From contig NZ_JASERL010000009.1 in the NCBI RefSeq assembly GCF_030766935.1, positions 124,001 through 188,000 on the forward strand: a DNA stretch of 64,000 nucleotides, read 5' to 3'. A program made the translations under genes and the position numbers. This stretch comes from Streptomyces sp. KL109B. Its GTDB lineage: Bacteria; Actinomycetota; Actinomycetes; Streptomycetales; Streptomycetaceae. Below are positions 43,582 to 53,100 of the stretch, piece after piece. Each line of letters begins with the position of its first letter. Positions within the stretch are counted from its first letter, which is position 1. Below the pieces are notes generated by a model. The model searched no databases. It worked only from the letters and a program-made list of their open reading frames with translations, and was not told the DNA's origin.

Positions 43582-44583
43582 ATGGCAGTCGACATCGCGG
43601 CACCCACGCTGCGCGGGGCACCCGGGCCCCCTGACACAACCACCACCGTCCTCCGCGTGAGCGGACGGACCAGGGGAGCCGACGGAGTGCTCACCCTCAC
43701 CCTGACCGACCGCGCCGGCAGGGAACTGCCCGAGTGGTCGCCGGGGGCCCACATCGACCTGATGCTGCCCGAGATCGATCTCGTACGGCAGTACTCGCTG
43801 TGCGGCGACCCGGCGGACCGGTACACCTGGCGCGTCGCCGTCCTGCTCGAACCGAACGGCCGCGGCGGCTCGCGCCATGTGCACCAGTCGCTCCACACCG
43901 GCGAGACGGTGCGGGTCAGGGGCCCGCGCAACCACTTTCCGCTGGAGCCCGCGGCCCGCTACCTCTTCATCGCGGGCGGCATCGGCATCACACCGATCCT
44001 GCCGATGGTGGCCGCGGCCGAATCCGCGGGCAGGGACTGGCAGTTGGTCTACGGCGGGCGTTCCCGCGCGTCGATGGCCTTCCTCGACGAATTGGAGGCC
44101 TACGGAGACCGGGTACGGGTCCACCCCCAGGAGGAGAGCGGCCTGCTCCCGCTCGACGAGCTCCTCGGCACACCTCGCGAGGACTGCCTGGTGTACTGCT
44201 GCGGGCCCGAGGCCCTGCTCGGCGCCGTCGAGGAACGCTGCACCGGATGGCCGCCCGGCGCGCTGCGCACGGAGCGCTTCGTGGCCCGGCCGGCACCGGC
44301 CGACGCCGACGGCGGCACCGCCTTCGAGGTGGAGTGCCGGCGCTCCGGCCTGACCCTGGCGGTCGCACCGCACGAGTCGATCCTCGACGTGGCCGACCGG
44401 GCGGGCGTGCTGACGTTCGCCGCCTGCCGCGAGGGCGTCTGCGGCACGTGCGAGACGAGCGTCGTCGAAGGCGCCCCCGAGCACCGCGACTCCCTGCTCA
44501 CCGAGGCGCAACGGGCCGCCGGGGAGAGCATGATGATCTGCGTCTCGCGCAGCCGCGGCTCCCGGCTCGTCCTCGACCTGTGA
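43582..44583 (+). CDS. Flavin / [2Fe-2S] oxygenase reductase (phthalate dioxygenase reductase type)
   Basis: 333 residues. Flavin-binding RQYSLCG, then the NAD(P)H domain with AGGIGITPILPM and YCCGPEALL, then a C-terminal plant-type [2Fe-2S] ferredoxin domain with CREGVCGTC (C-x4-C-x2-C) and the fourth Cys in MMICVSR. It carries electrons from NAD(P)H through flavin to an oxygenase; the adjacent AurF-type enzyme is the obvious partner. AGGAG lies 11 bases before the ATG. It is separated from the N-oxygenase by a hairpin and repeats, so it may have its own promoter. Confidence 0.93.
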   Translation: MAVDIAAPTLRGAPGPPDTTTTVLRVSGRTRGADGVLTLTLTDRAGRELPEWSPGAHIDLMLPEIDLVRQYSLCGDPADRYTWRVAVLLEPNGRGGSRHVHQSLHTGETVRVRGPRNHFPLEPAARYLFIAGGIGITPILPMVAAAESAGRDWQLVYGGRSRASMAFLDELEAYGDRVRVHPQEESGLLPLDELLGTPREDCLVYCCGPEALLGAVEERCTGWPPGALRTERFVARPAPADADGGTAFEVECRRSGLTLAVAPHESILDVADRAGVLTFAACREGVCGTCETSVVEGAPEHRDSLLTEAQRAAGESMMICVSRSRGSRLVLDL

Positions 44584-44625
44584 GCGACCGCCCACTCATC
44601 ACCAACCATTGCGAGGCTGATCGAG

Positions 44626-45327
44626 ATGACAGAGGCGCTGGCCGTCCGGCACGTAGCCTTCGAGGACCTGGGCTCCTTCGAGGAGGTGCTCAGGGAGCGG
44701 GACATCCGGGTGACCTACGTGGATGCCGGACGCGGCCGGCTCAGGGAAGAGGTCGAACGGCGCTCGCCCGAACTGCTCGTCGTCCTCGGCGGCCCCGTCG
44801 GGGCGGGCGAGACGACCGCGTACCCCTTCCTCACGGAGGAGATCGAGCTGGTCGGGGACCGGCTGTCCCGCGAGGAACCCCTGCTGGGTGTCTGCCTGGG
44901 CGCGCAACTGATCGCTGCCGCGGCCGGCGCCAAGGTCTACCCGGCCGCGGTGCGGGAGATCGGCTGGCAGGGCGTCGACCTGACCGCGGCAGGGGCCGAT
45001 TCCGCCCTGGCGGAGCTGACCGCGCCCGTACTGCACTGGCACGGTGACACCTTCGACCTGCCGGCGGAAGCCGTGCACCTCGCCTCCACACCGCAGTGCG
45101 CGAACCAGGCCTTCAGCCTCGGGCGGAACGCCCTGGGGACGCAGTTCCACGCGGAGGTCCGCGGCGCGGCCATCGAGTCCTGGCTGATCGGCCACGCCCA
45201 TGAGATAGCGCACGCGCCCGGGGTGTCCGCCACCGGCATCCGCGAGGACACCCGCCGGTACGCGGGCCTGCTGGAGAGCCAGGGCCGGAGGTTCTTCGGC
45301 CGCTGGCTCGACGACGTCGGCCTGTAG
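44626..45327 (+). CDS. Class I glutamine amidotransferase
   Basis: 233 residues. The triad is visible: Cys in LLGVCLGAQL, His in GTQFHAEV and the Glu two residues later. The sequence resembles stand-alone GMP-synthase-like glutaminase domains. It would release ammonia from glutamine for an amination, or act on a gamma-glutamyl compound. As the last structural gene of the N-oxygenase locus it could supply or remove the nitrogen that is later oxidised. GAGG lies about 9 bases upstream of the ATG. No synthetase partner is present in the window. Confidence 0.9.
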   Translation: MTEALAVRHVAFEDLGSFEEVLRERDIRVTYVDAGRGRLREEVERRSPELLVVLGGPVGAGETTAYPFLTEEIELVGDRLSREEPLLGVCLGAQLIAAAAGAKVYPAAVREIGWQGVDLTAAGADSALAELTAPVLHWHGDTFDLPAEAVHLASTPQCANQAFSLGRNALGTQFHAEVRGAAIESWLIGHAHEIAHAPGVSATGIREDTRRYAGLLESQGRRFFGRWLDDVGL

Positions 45328-45696
45328 GCGTCGGCCTGAAGACGTGGGGCTGTAACGGAGACGGCATGCGCCTGAAACGGAGACGTATGGTCATGTAACG
45401 GAAACGTAGGGGCCTGTAACGGAAGACGACACCGCCTACGCACCCCGTACCCGGCGAAGCCCCCACCGCTTACCGGCCACGCCTGGCCCAAAAGCCATAC
45501 GCCCGCCTCTTGCCGGAGGACCGTCGTGTCCCGTACCGGGGCCGCGTCGGGTGATGCGGCGGCTCCGTCGTGCGGGGCGGTGGGGCGCGACGGGCACCCG
45601 TACCGGCCACGGCGGTGCGGGCCCGGCCCCCGGCCGATGACCGGCGCGCGGCGCGCCGATTAGGTTGGGGTCGACTGCTTCACGGGGGAGGCGGTG
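45328..45696 (+). other. Intergenic region between amidotransferase and SARP genes
   Basis: 369 bp holding the 21-22 bp repeat array and the SARP promoter and leader. No gene is supported in it. Confidence 0.5.
45350..45420 (+). promoter_or_regulatory. Four CTGnAAC repeats at 21-22 bp period upstream of the SARP gene
   Basis: CTGTAAC, CTGAAAC, ATGTAAC and CTGTAAC start at 45350, 45372, 45393 and 45414, each followed by GGAGACG, GGAAACG or similar. The period is two helical turns. The heptamer is nearly that of the 41087 array, so one regulator, most simply the SARP protein, may bind both. Confidence 0.65.
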
Positions 45697-48600
45697 ATGG
45701 GCGACCCCATGACGTCCGCCACGCTGCGATTCGAGGTGCTCGGCCCGCTGCGGGTCCGGCGGGACGGTCTGGAACTGGACGCCGGGCCGGTGCAACAGCG
45801 GGTCATGCTCGCCGTGCTGCTGCTGTCCGCCAACCGGCCGGTGTCACGGGAGAGGCTCATCGACGCCATCTGGGGGGAGGCCGCCCCAGGGCGGGCGGTG
45901 AACCTCCTGCAACGCCATGCCGCGGGCCTGCGCCGCGTCCTTGAGCCCGGGCGCCGGGCCCGTACGCCGTCCCAGCTGCTGACCTGGACCGAGGCGGGCT
46001 ACCTGCTGAAGGTGGCGCCCGGCGGCCTCGACCTGGACACGGTCACCGCGGAGGTGGCCAGGGGCCGCTCGGCGCGGGCCGCGGGGGACCTGCCCGCGGC
46101 CGCCGAGGCCCTGCACGCCGCCCTGCGGCTGTGGCGGGGCAGGCTGTGCGAAGGGCTCGCGGGGCCCTTGCTGAGCGCGGAGCGCGACCGTCTGGAGGAG
46201 GACCGCCTCGGCGTCGTCGAGGAGCGCGTCGAGGCCGACCTGGCGCTCGGCGCCGACGCGGAACCCGTGGCCGAATTGCGCCGATTGATCGACGCCCACC
46301 CCTTGCGCGAGCGGCCGTACGGCCTGCTCATGCGCGCCCTGCACCGTTCGGGGCGGCAGGCCGAGGCCCTCCAGGTGTACCGGGACGCCCGCCGGCTGCT
46401 GGCCGATGAGCTCGGCATCGAACCCGGTGCGGAACTGCGTCGGGTGCACGAGCAGATCCTGACCGCCGACGCCGCCCTGAGCCCGCCCGCCCCGGCCCGC
46501 GCGGAGGCGCCCGAACCGGCGCGGAACGACGACGGCCACTCCGCCCGCCTCGCCGCCGGCGCGAGCCCGCCGGCGTCGGGCAACCTGCCCGCCGAGCTGA
46601 CCAGCTTCGTCGACCGACAGCGCGAACTGACCGAGATCGGCGAACTGGTGCCCGCCACGCGCCTGGTGACGCTCACCGGGGCCGGCGGCGTGGGCAAGAC
46701 CAGGCTCGCGCTGCGCGCCGCACGGAACCTGCGTCCGGGCTTCTCCGACGGCGTGTGGCTGGTGGAGCTCGCGGGCCTGCGCGACCCCGGACTCGTCGAG
46801 CACACCGTCGCCACGGCGCTCGGCATCCAGGACCGGTCGGGCCGCACACCCCTGTCCGCCCTGATCAGGCACCTGCGGAACCGGCACGTCCTGCTGGTGC
46901 TCGACAACTGCGAGCACTTGCTCAGTACGTGTTCCCCACTCGTCGACCGACTGCTGCGCGCGGTGGAAGGCCTGCGGGTCGTCGCCACCAGCAGGCAGCC
47001 GCTGGCCATCGACGGCGAGCGCATCTTCGCGGTACGGCCGCTGTGGGTGCCGCCGGACGCCGCGAGCCCGTGCGCACCGGCCGCGCGGCGCGCGCCCGAG
47101 GAGGACGGGGCCGCCGTCACCCTGTTCACCCACCGGGCGCGCGCCGCGGTGCCCAGCGGGTTCTCCCTTTCCCCTGAGAACCAGGCGATCGTGACCCGGA
47201 TCTGCCGACGGCTCGACGGCAACCCGCTGGCCATCGAGCTCGCGGCCGGACGCCTGCGCGCCCTGTCGCCCGCCCAGCTCCTCACCCGCCTCGACGACCG
47301 CTTCCGGGTCCTCGCGACGGCGCGGCCCACCGCGCTGCCGCGCCACCAGACGCTCCAGGCGACGGTGGACTGGAGCTTCCACCTGTGCACGGACAAGGAG
47401 CGGCTGCTCTGGTCCCGCCTCTCGACGTTCACCGACACCTTCGACCTCGAAACGGCCGAGGCCGTCTGCGCCCTGGACGACCTGCCCGCCGAGGAGGTCC
47501 TCGACCTCGTCGACGGGCTCGTCGACAAGTCGGTGCTCATCCGCGAGGAGTCCACGGACGGCGTCCGCTTCCGGCTCCTCGAGATGCTCCGCGAGTACGG
47601 GCGCAAGCGGCTCTCGGACAGCGGCCTCCAGGCGGAGCTCCGCCGCCGCCACCGGGACTGGTACCTGGCCCTTGCCGAACAGGGCGAGGCGGAGTGGTTC
47701 GGTGCCAAGCAGGCGGACTGGGCCGCCCGGATGCGCCTGGAGCACGCCAACCTGCGCGAGGCACTCACCTTCTGCCTGACCACACCGGGGGAGGGCAGGG
47801 CCGGTGTCCACCTGGCGGCCGCGCTGTACTTCTTCTGGGTCGGCTGCGGCCACGTCGAGGAGGCGCAGCACTGGCTCGGCCGGGCGCTGGCCGTGGACCG
47901 CGAACCGTCCAGCGAGCGCGCCAAGGCCCTGTGGGTGCTGAGCCGGATCGCCTATCTCCGCGGCGACCTGCCCGGCAGCACCGCCAGGTCGCAGGAGTGC
48001 CGCCGACTGGCCAGGACGCTCGGCGACGAAGCCGCCCTGGCCTACGGCACACACATGGCGGGGGCCGCCGCCCTGCTCGGCGACGACCCGCGGCGCGCGC
48101 AGGACCTCCTCGAGGACGCCCTGGGGCGCTATGTCGCGCTCGGCGAGCTGAACAGCGTGGTCGTCATGGCGCAGATCCAGCTCGCCATGACAAGTGTCTT
48201 CGTCGGCACACCGGACCGCGCGGTGCGGCTCTGCAGCCGGGCGCGGGCCATCTGCGAGGTCCACGACGAGACATGGACGCTCGCCTACGTCCTCTACGTG
48301 CAGGCCTTCGCCGAGTGGGCCAGGGGCGACCGCGGGGCGGCGACCTGTCACGCCCGCGAGAGCCTGCGCCTGAAGCGGGACTTCTGCGACCGCCTCGGCA
48401 TCGCCATGGCCGTGGACCTCCTCGGCTGGATCGCCGCCGCAGAGGGCAGGAGCCACCGGGCGGCGGTGCTGCTCGGCGCGGCCGAGGAGGAGTGGAACGC
48501 GGTCGGTCTTCCGTGGTTCGGCTCGGAGCACTGGCGGGCCCCGCACGAGGAGGGGGAGCGGCTGGCGCGGCGGGCCCTCGGCCACGAGGCCTGCGAGGAC

Positions 48601-48768
48601 GCCTTCCGCTCGGGCGCCCGCCTCACCCCGGACGAGGTCGTCGCGCTGGCCCTGGACACGACGGCCGGGCCCGGCGCCGCAGGAGGGGGATCAGTGGCAG
48701 GAGGGGGATCGGCGGGGCGGCGAGGAACGCACCGAACCGACCGTCCGGCTGCCTTCGGCCTCTATTGA
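45697..48768 (+). CDS. Large SARP-type regulator (wHTH-BTAD-NB-ARC-TPR, AfsR-like)
   Basis: 1023 residues. OmpR-like DNA-binding domain (RFEVLGPLRVRRDGLELDAG, residues about 8-100), bacterial activation domain to about residue 260 (ADELGIEPGAELRRVHEQIL), NB-ARC ATPase with Walker A LTGAGGVGKTRLAL near 325 and Walker B LLVLDNCEHLL, then helical TPR repeats to the end. Cytoplasmic pathway activator; probably switches on the adjacent N-oxygenase operon through the CTGnAAC arrays. GGGGGAGG lies 5 bases before the ATG at 45697, better than the GTG one codon earlier or the ATG at 45709. There is no LuxR HTH at the C-terminus. Confidence 0.92.
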   Translation: MGDPMTSATLRFEVLGPLRVRRDGLELDAGPVQQRVMLAVLLLSANRPVSRERLIDAIWGEAAPGRAVNLLQRHAAGLRRVLEPGRRARTPSQLLTWTEAGYLLKVAPGGLDLDTVTAEVARGRSARAAGDLPAAAEALHAALRLWRGRLCEGLAGPLLSAERDRLEEDRLGVVEERVEADLALGADAEPVAELRRLIDAHPLRERPYGLLMRALHRSGRQAEALQVYRDARRLLADELGIEPGAELRRVHEQILTADAALSPPAPARAEAPEPARNDDGHSARLAAGASPPASGNLPAELTSFVDRQRELTEIGELVPATRLVTLTGAGGVGKTRLALRAARNLRPGFSDGVWLVELAGLRDPGLVEHTVATALGIQDRSGRTPLSALIRHLRNRHVLLVLDNCEHLLSTCSPLVDRLLRAVEGLRVVATSRQPLAIDGERIFAVRPLWVPPDAASPCAPAARRAPEEDGAAVTLFTHRARAAVPSGFSLSPENQAIVTRICRRLDGNPLAIELAAGRLRALSPAQLLTRLDDRFRVLATARPTALPRHQTLQATVDWSFHLCTDKERLLWSRLSTFTDTFDLETAEAVCALDDLPAEEVLDLVDGLVDKSVLIREESTDGVRFRLLEMLREYGRKRLSDSGLQAELRRRHRDWYLALAEQGEAEWFGAKQADWAARMRLEHANLREALTFCLTTPGEGRAGVHLAAALYFFWVGCGHVEEAQHWLGRALAVDREPSSERAKALWVLSRIAYLRGDLPGSTARSQECRRLARTLGDEAALAYGTHMAGAAALLGDDPRRAQDLLEDALGRYVALGELNSVVVMAQIQLAMTSVFVGTPDRAVRLCSRARAICEVHDETWTLAYVLYVQAFAEWARGDRGAATCHARESLRLKRDFCDRLGIAMAVDLLGWIAAAEGRSHRAAVLLGAAEEEWNAVGLPWFGSEHWRAPHEEGERLARRALGHEACEDAFRSGARLTPDEVVALALDTTAGPGAAGGGSVAGGGSAGRRGTHRTDRPAAFGLY

Positions 48769-48819
48769 GGTGTGTCGGCGTGCTGCCCCGCCGCACCCGC
48801 GCCGCGGCGGCGGCGTCCC

Positions 48820-49270
48820 TCACGCCGACTCCTTCAGCGCCGTCAGCAGTTGGTCGCTCGTGGCCACCGCGCCGAAGATGCCACCCTGCATGGTCACCAT
48901 GCGCAGCGCGGCCTCGTAGTTGCTCCGCTCCGTGGCACCGGTGCAGTCCGACAGCAACAGGCATTCGTAGCCGCGGTCGTTGGCCTCGCGCATCGTGGTG
49001 TGCACGCACACGTCGGTGGTGATCCCGGTGAGCACCAGGTGTGTGATGCCGCGGGTACGCAGCACCAGGTCCAGATCGGTGGCGTAGAAGGAGCCCTTGC
49101 CCGGCTCCGGCGCGGGTGAGCGAGATGTCGTAGCCCATGGCATCGACGTAACCGCCGAGGCCGCAGAAGTCGGTCTGCCAGTCGATGCACAACAAGGCGG
49201 TACGCGAGACGGCGAGGCTGCCGTCGAAGGGCCAGAGGTACGGGGTGGCGTCAACGATGGCCACGGTCAC
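48820..49270 (-). pseudogene. Decayed isochorismatase-family amidohydrolase (biuret hydrolase-like)
   Basis: The 5' part reads DATPYLWPFDGSLAVSRTAL and WQTDFCGLGGYVDAMGYDIS, with the catalytic Asp region of cysteine hydrolases of the biuret hydrolase / isochorismatase type. It then jumps to another frame with GKGSFYATDLDLVLRTRGIT, the catalytic Cys in TGITTDVCVHTTMREANDRG, and a normal C-terminus. The join near 49110 lacks roughly 80 codons of the middle of the fold, including the usual Lys region, and shifts the frame. The GTG start overlapped the stop of the upstream permease (GTGA), so both were once one operon. Confidence 0.75.
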
Positions 49271-50020
49271 GTCCCTTCGGGGTGGTGGGATGCGCGGGAG
49301 CCCGGAACGAGACGTTCCGCGGCGAGGTACAAGGCGGCACCGGCCAGCAGTCCTGCGACGGCTTCGCAGTACTGCGGACCCTCGTAGTGCACGAACGCGG
49401 CCACCACGGCCCCGCCCGCCCACGCGGCCAGGGCGCTGAACCGCAGCACGGAGCCGTCCGGCCGTGCCTCGGCGGGGCCCCGGCGTCAGCAGCCCGCCGT
49501 GGTGGTCGGTGAGCAGGCCGAGGAAGTCCCCGCCCGCCGAGCCGGGATCGGCCGCCGCGCCCGCTCCGACGATCACGGCACCGACGACCAGCGCCAGCAG
49601 GTTGGCCAGCGGGAAGGCGGTGAGCGCGGCCAGCACGGCCTCGCGCCCGTTGCGGGACCAGCGGGTGAAGTCCGCGGTCATGGTGCCGGAGTCGGCGAAC
49701 CCGGCCACCACCATCGTGACGCAGGCGCCGAACGTCAGGGCTCCGCCGGCCGGGGCCTGGCCGCCGTAGGACAGTACGGAACCCGGGTCCGAGTCACGCA
49801 GCGCCAGCGCGATGGCCACACCGCCCAGCACCAGGTACAGCGGTGCCGCGATCCAGCCGATGACCACGGTCGCCAGGAACCCCGAGGCGAGGTGGGCACC
49901 GCGGGCACCGAAGGTGACCGCGGCCACGCGGGCGAACGTGTTGCCGGTGCGGCCGGCCAGATAGCTGAGCGCACCGACGTAGCCGCCCAGGATCAGACAG
50001 CCCGCACGGAATCGCCGCTG
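49267..50020 (-). pseudogene. Decayed NCS1/cytosine-permease-like transporter
   Basis: The text GGYVGALSYLAGRTGNTFARV, FGARGAHLASGFLATVVIGW and GFADSGTMTADFTRWSRNGREA is typical of NCS1 nucleobase/allantoin permeases (helices 1, 2-3 and the loop after helix 6). The N-terminus is lost. After LTDHHGGLL the frame breaks; it resumes with a last pair of hydrophobic segments (LRFSALAAWAGGAVVAAFVH) and a stop at 49267. Large internal helices are missing. With the following amidohydrolase it is the remnant of a nitrogen-scavenging operon. Confidence 0.7.
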
Positions 50021-50070
50021 GGGAAGTACGGCAACTGGCGAGGTGTGTGAACCGGCCCGGATCCTGTAGT

Positions 50071-50106
50071 GCGCGGGGCCCGTCAACAGGTCGACGGGCC
50101 CCGCGC
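50071..50106 (-). terminator. Strong hairpin terminator of the CdtB-SGNH gene
   Basis: 14-bp perfect stem (GCGCGGGGCCCGTC / GACGGGCCCCGCGC), 8-base loop, 12 bp beyond the stop codon on the minus strand. Confidence 0.85.
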
Positions 50107-50117
50107 GTTGGGTGGGT

Positions 50118-53100
50118 TTACAGGTTGCCGCCGCGGTTCAGCCAGCATCGGACGGCGCCGCCGTCGTAGACGGTGACGTAGTCGGCCTTGCCGTCTCCGC
50201 TGATGTCGCGGAACGTCGACTTGGCGCCGGGGTATCCGGTCTTCTTGACGAAGTCGCGGTGTTCCTCGAAGCCGCCGTTGCCGCGCCCGCCCTGGTTGAG
50301 GTAGGCGTGGACGGTCCCGTCGGGGCCGACCATGAGGTAGTCGGCCTTCTTGTCGCCGTCGACGTCGGCGAGGCGCAGCTTGTCGCGGGATCCGTAGAAG
50401 ACGCCGGGTGCCCAGTTCAGGTGTTCCTCCCAGCGCCAGTCGTATTCGTCGCTGCCCGGCAGGTTGAAGTACGCGTGCACGGACCCGTCTTCGCCCACCC
50501 TCAGATAGTCGTCGCGGCCGTCGCCGTTGACATCGGCGAAGCGTACGGAGTCCTGTTCGGCGCCGTCGAGGTCGAGGTCGATCGATCCACCCTCGTCCCA
50601 GCTGATCGTGGAGCCGTCGACCAGGCCCTCGTTGAGGTAGTTGAAGACGAGCCTGTCGTCGCCCGACGGCGGGATCAACACGATGTCCGCCCGTCCGTCA
50701 CCGTCGACGTCCGGAAAGTCGATCTTCCAGCCGTCCGGCCAGGCCTCCGCGAGGTCGATGTCGGCCTTCACCTCTTCCCAGCGCGGCTGCCCGGGGCGGT
50801 CCTCGCGGTTCAGGGCGATACGCAGTGAGTGGTCCCTCGTATCCGTATCGACGCGGACGTAGTCGTCCCGGCCGTCACCGTCGAAGTCCGCGAGCTGGGT
50901 CTGGCCCTGAGGGTGTGTCATACCGGGGGCGATCACTCCCAGGGGGCGCCACCCGGGGCCCGCCGCGCTCGTGCCGTCCCCGTCGTCGCAGGGGGAGGAG
51001 ACGCGGGACGGGTCAGGCTTTTCGATCCATCCCTTGCGTGCGGCGTCCTCGATCCCGGAGTAGAAGTCGCCGCCGAGCTTGGCGTAGCCCGCGTCGTCGG
51101 GGTGGGCATCGCTCTCCAGGCCGTCCCCTACGGAGATGTCCCCGGTATCGGTCAGCACGACGCGTTGGCCCTGGGCGCGCAGGTCGGCGACGATGCCCGG
51201 CAGTTCGGCGTTGAAGGCGTCGATCCGGGGTTGCAGGCCTGCCTTTCCGGTCGGGAGTACCTTCGCCACCACCACGACCGCCTTGGGCGAGTCCTTGTGG
51301 AGCCGGGTGATCAGGCTCTTCATACGCTCCGGGGCCGAGTCCAACTCGTAGTTCTGGTTGAAGTCGTTGGTGCCGGCGTGGAGCGTGATCACGTTGGGCC
51401 GGTACTGGGGAACGGTGCAGGCCGCCACCTCCGCGATCTCGTCGATCCGCCACCCGGGGTGGCCCTCGTGATCGAGGTCGGGCATCGTTCCCCGGCGCTG
51501 CGAGCCGGTGAAGTCGACCTGTCCGTCCGCGACGGTCTCGCGCAGCCTGGCGTAGAGCGCTCCGCGGTACCCGTTGTTGTCCGAACTCTCCACGCCCGCG
51601 GTGATCGAGTCGCCCAGCGGCATCACCCGCAGCGGCTGTTTCGTGATCGCGTCACCGCTGTCCACGCCCACCACCACGTCGCCGGGCTCCACGATCGTGC
51701 CGTTGCGCCACAGCGCGCGCAGCTGTGCCGCGTAGCCGTACGCCATGGTGCGGTAGCCGCGGGTGTTGGGAACCCCGTCGGCGTCCTGCCCGGTGTCCAC
51801 GCCGCTCGTGCTGCTGGTGAAGCCCGTGTCCACGCGGCGGATCCGGTGCCCGGCCGCCGCGACACCGTCGATGATCGCCTTCGACCGCGCGCGGTAGGAG
51901 GACGTCCCGCTGAACATGGCCTCGCGAACGCTCGCGTCCTTGGACGGGGCGGGATCCCCGACGAGCACGGTGGTGTTGGGCACCACGAGGTAGATCTGCT
52001 CCAGGAGGTCCCGCAGCTGGTTCGCCTCATCGGCGGCACTGCGCGCGTTGCGCGTGGTGAGGTCGTTGGCGACGTCGATCTGCAGCACCACGACGTTGGG
52101 TTTGTACGTGGGCAGGTCCTCGGAGAGGTGCTGGCGCAGCTGCTCCATGCTCTGGCCCGGGAAGGCTTCCTGCTGGTTGTCGCCGTCGCTGACGGTGCCG
52201 CCCTCGGTGGATCCCACGTAGTCGAAGCTTGCCTCTTCGTCCGCGGCCGTACTGGTCGAACCTCCGGTACTGCCACGGGAGTTCGGGCACGGGCCACCGC
52301 CCTGCACGACGAGGCAGGCCCGCATGATCCCCCGCCCGCCGGCCTCGTCCTGCCCGTTCTCGCCGTCCATTCCGTATCCGCCCGTGGGCATGGCCGACAT
52401 CTGAGGTCCGCCGTCGACGCGGGTGGCTCTGGGCCTGGTGGCGACCGGATCGTGATCGGAGCCGCCCCTGCTGGGTTGGGCCTCCGCGCTGAGAAGCTCT
52501 GCCGAACTGGTGGTCACGGTGAAGTCGAGTTCTCGTCGCGATCCGTCGGGGCTGTGGTGGGTCGGCATGCCGCTGCGCACGACAGCGGGAGGGATGCCGG
52601 TGTCCGGTGTGCGGATGTCGGCGAAACCCCTGCGCGATCGCAGCGTTTCGGGTGTGGTGTTGAAGTCTCCGGACACCGTCCAGTCGTATCGCCTTCCGGC
52701 CGCCCGGGAAGCCCGCTCGACAGCGGTTCCGACGTCGGTGAGCATGCGGACGGCGTCGCCACCGCCGCCGGAGAGCGCGTGGTAGCTGAAGTACCAGTCG
52801 TCACCGAGGCGGATGCCGACGGCCGGCCGGCCACGGCCGCTGCTGTGATCGCTGTCCACGATCATGGCTTCGTCGGCTCGTACCGTGGACATGACGATCG
52901 TGTTGACCCGGCCGCCCGGCCTGTCCGGGTCGTTCGTCTGGACGAACAGCATGTACCAGTTGCCCGGACGGGGTCCCGACGGCTCGTCCGAGCGCCAGCG
53001 CCAGTAGGAGGCCGTGTGATTGCCGTACGAGCCCGGCGGTCGTGTCTCGGCGTGGGCACTGTTCGGCTGGTCGGGACCGGCTTCCTGCAGCATCGCCACA

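Noticed and set aside
45844..48585. 913-codon open frame on the minus strand opposite the SARP gene
   Set aside because: Shadow of a recognisable plus-strand regulator; no motifs of its own.
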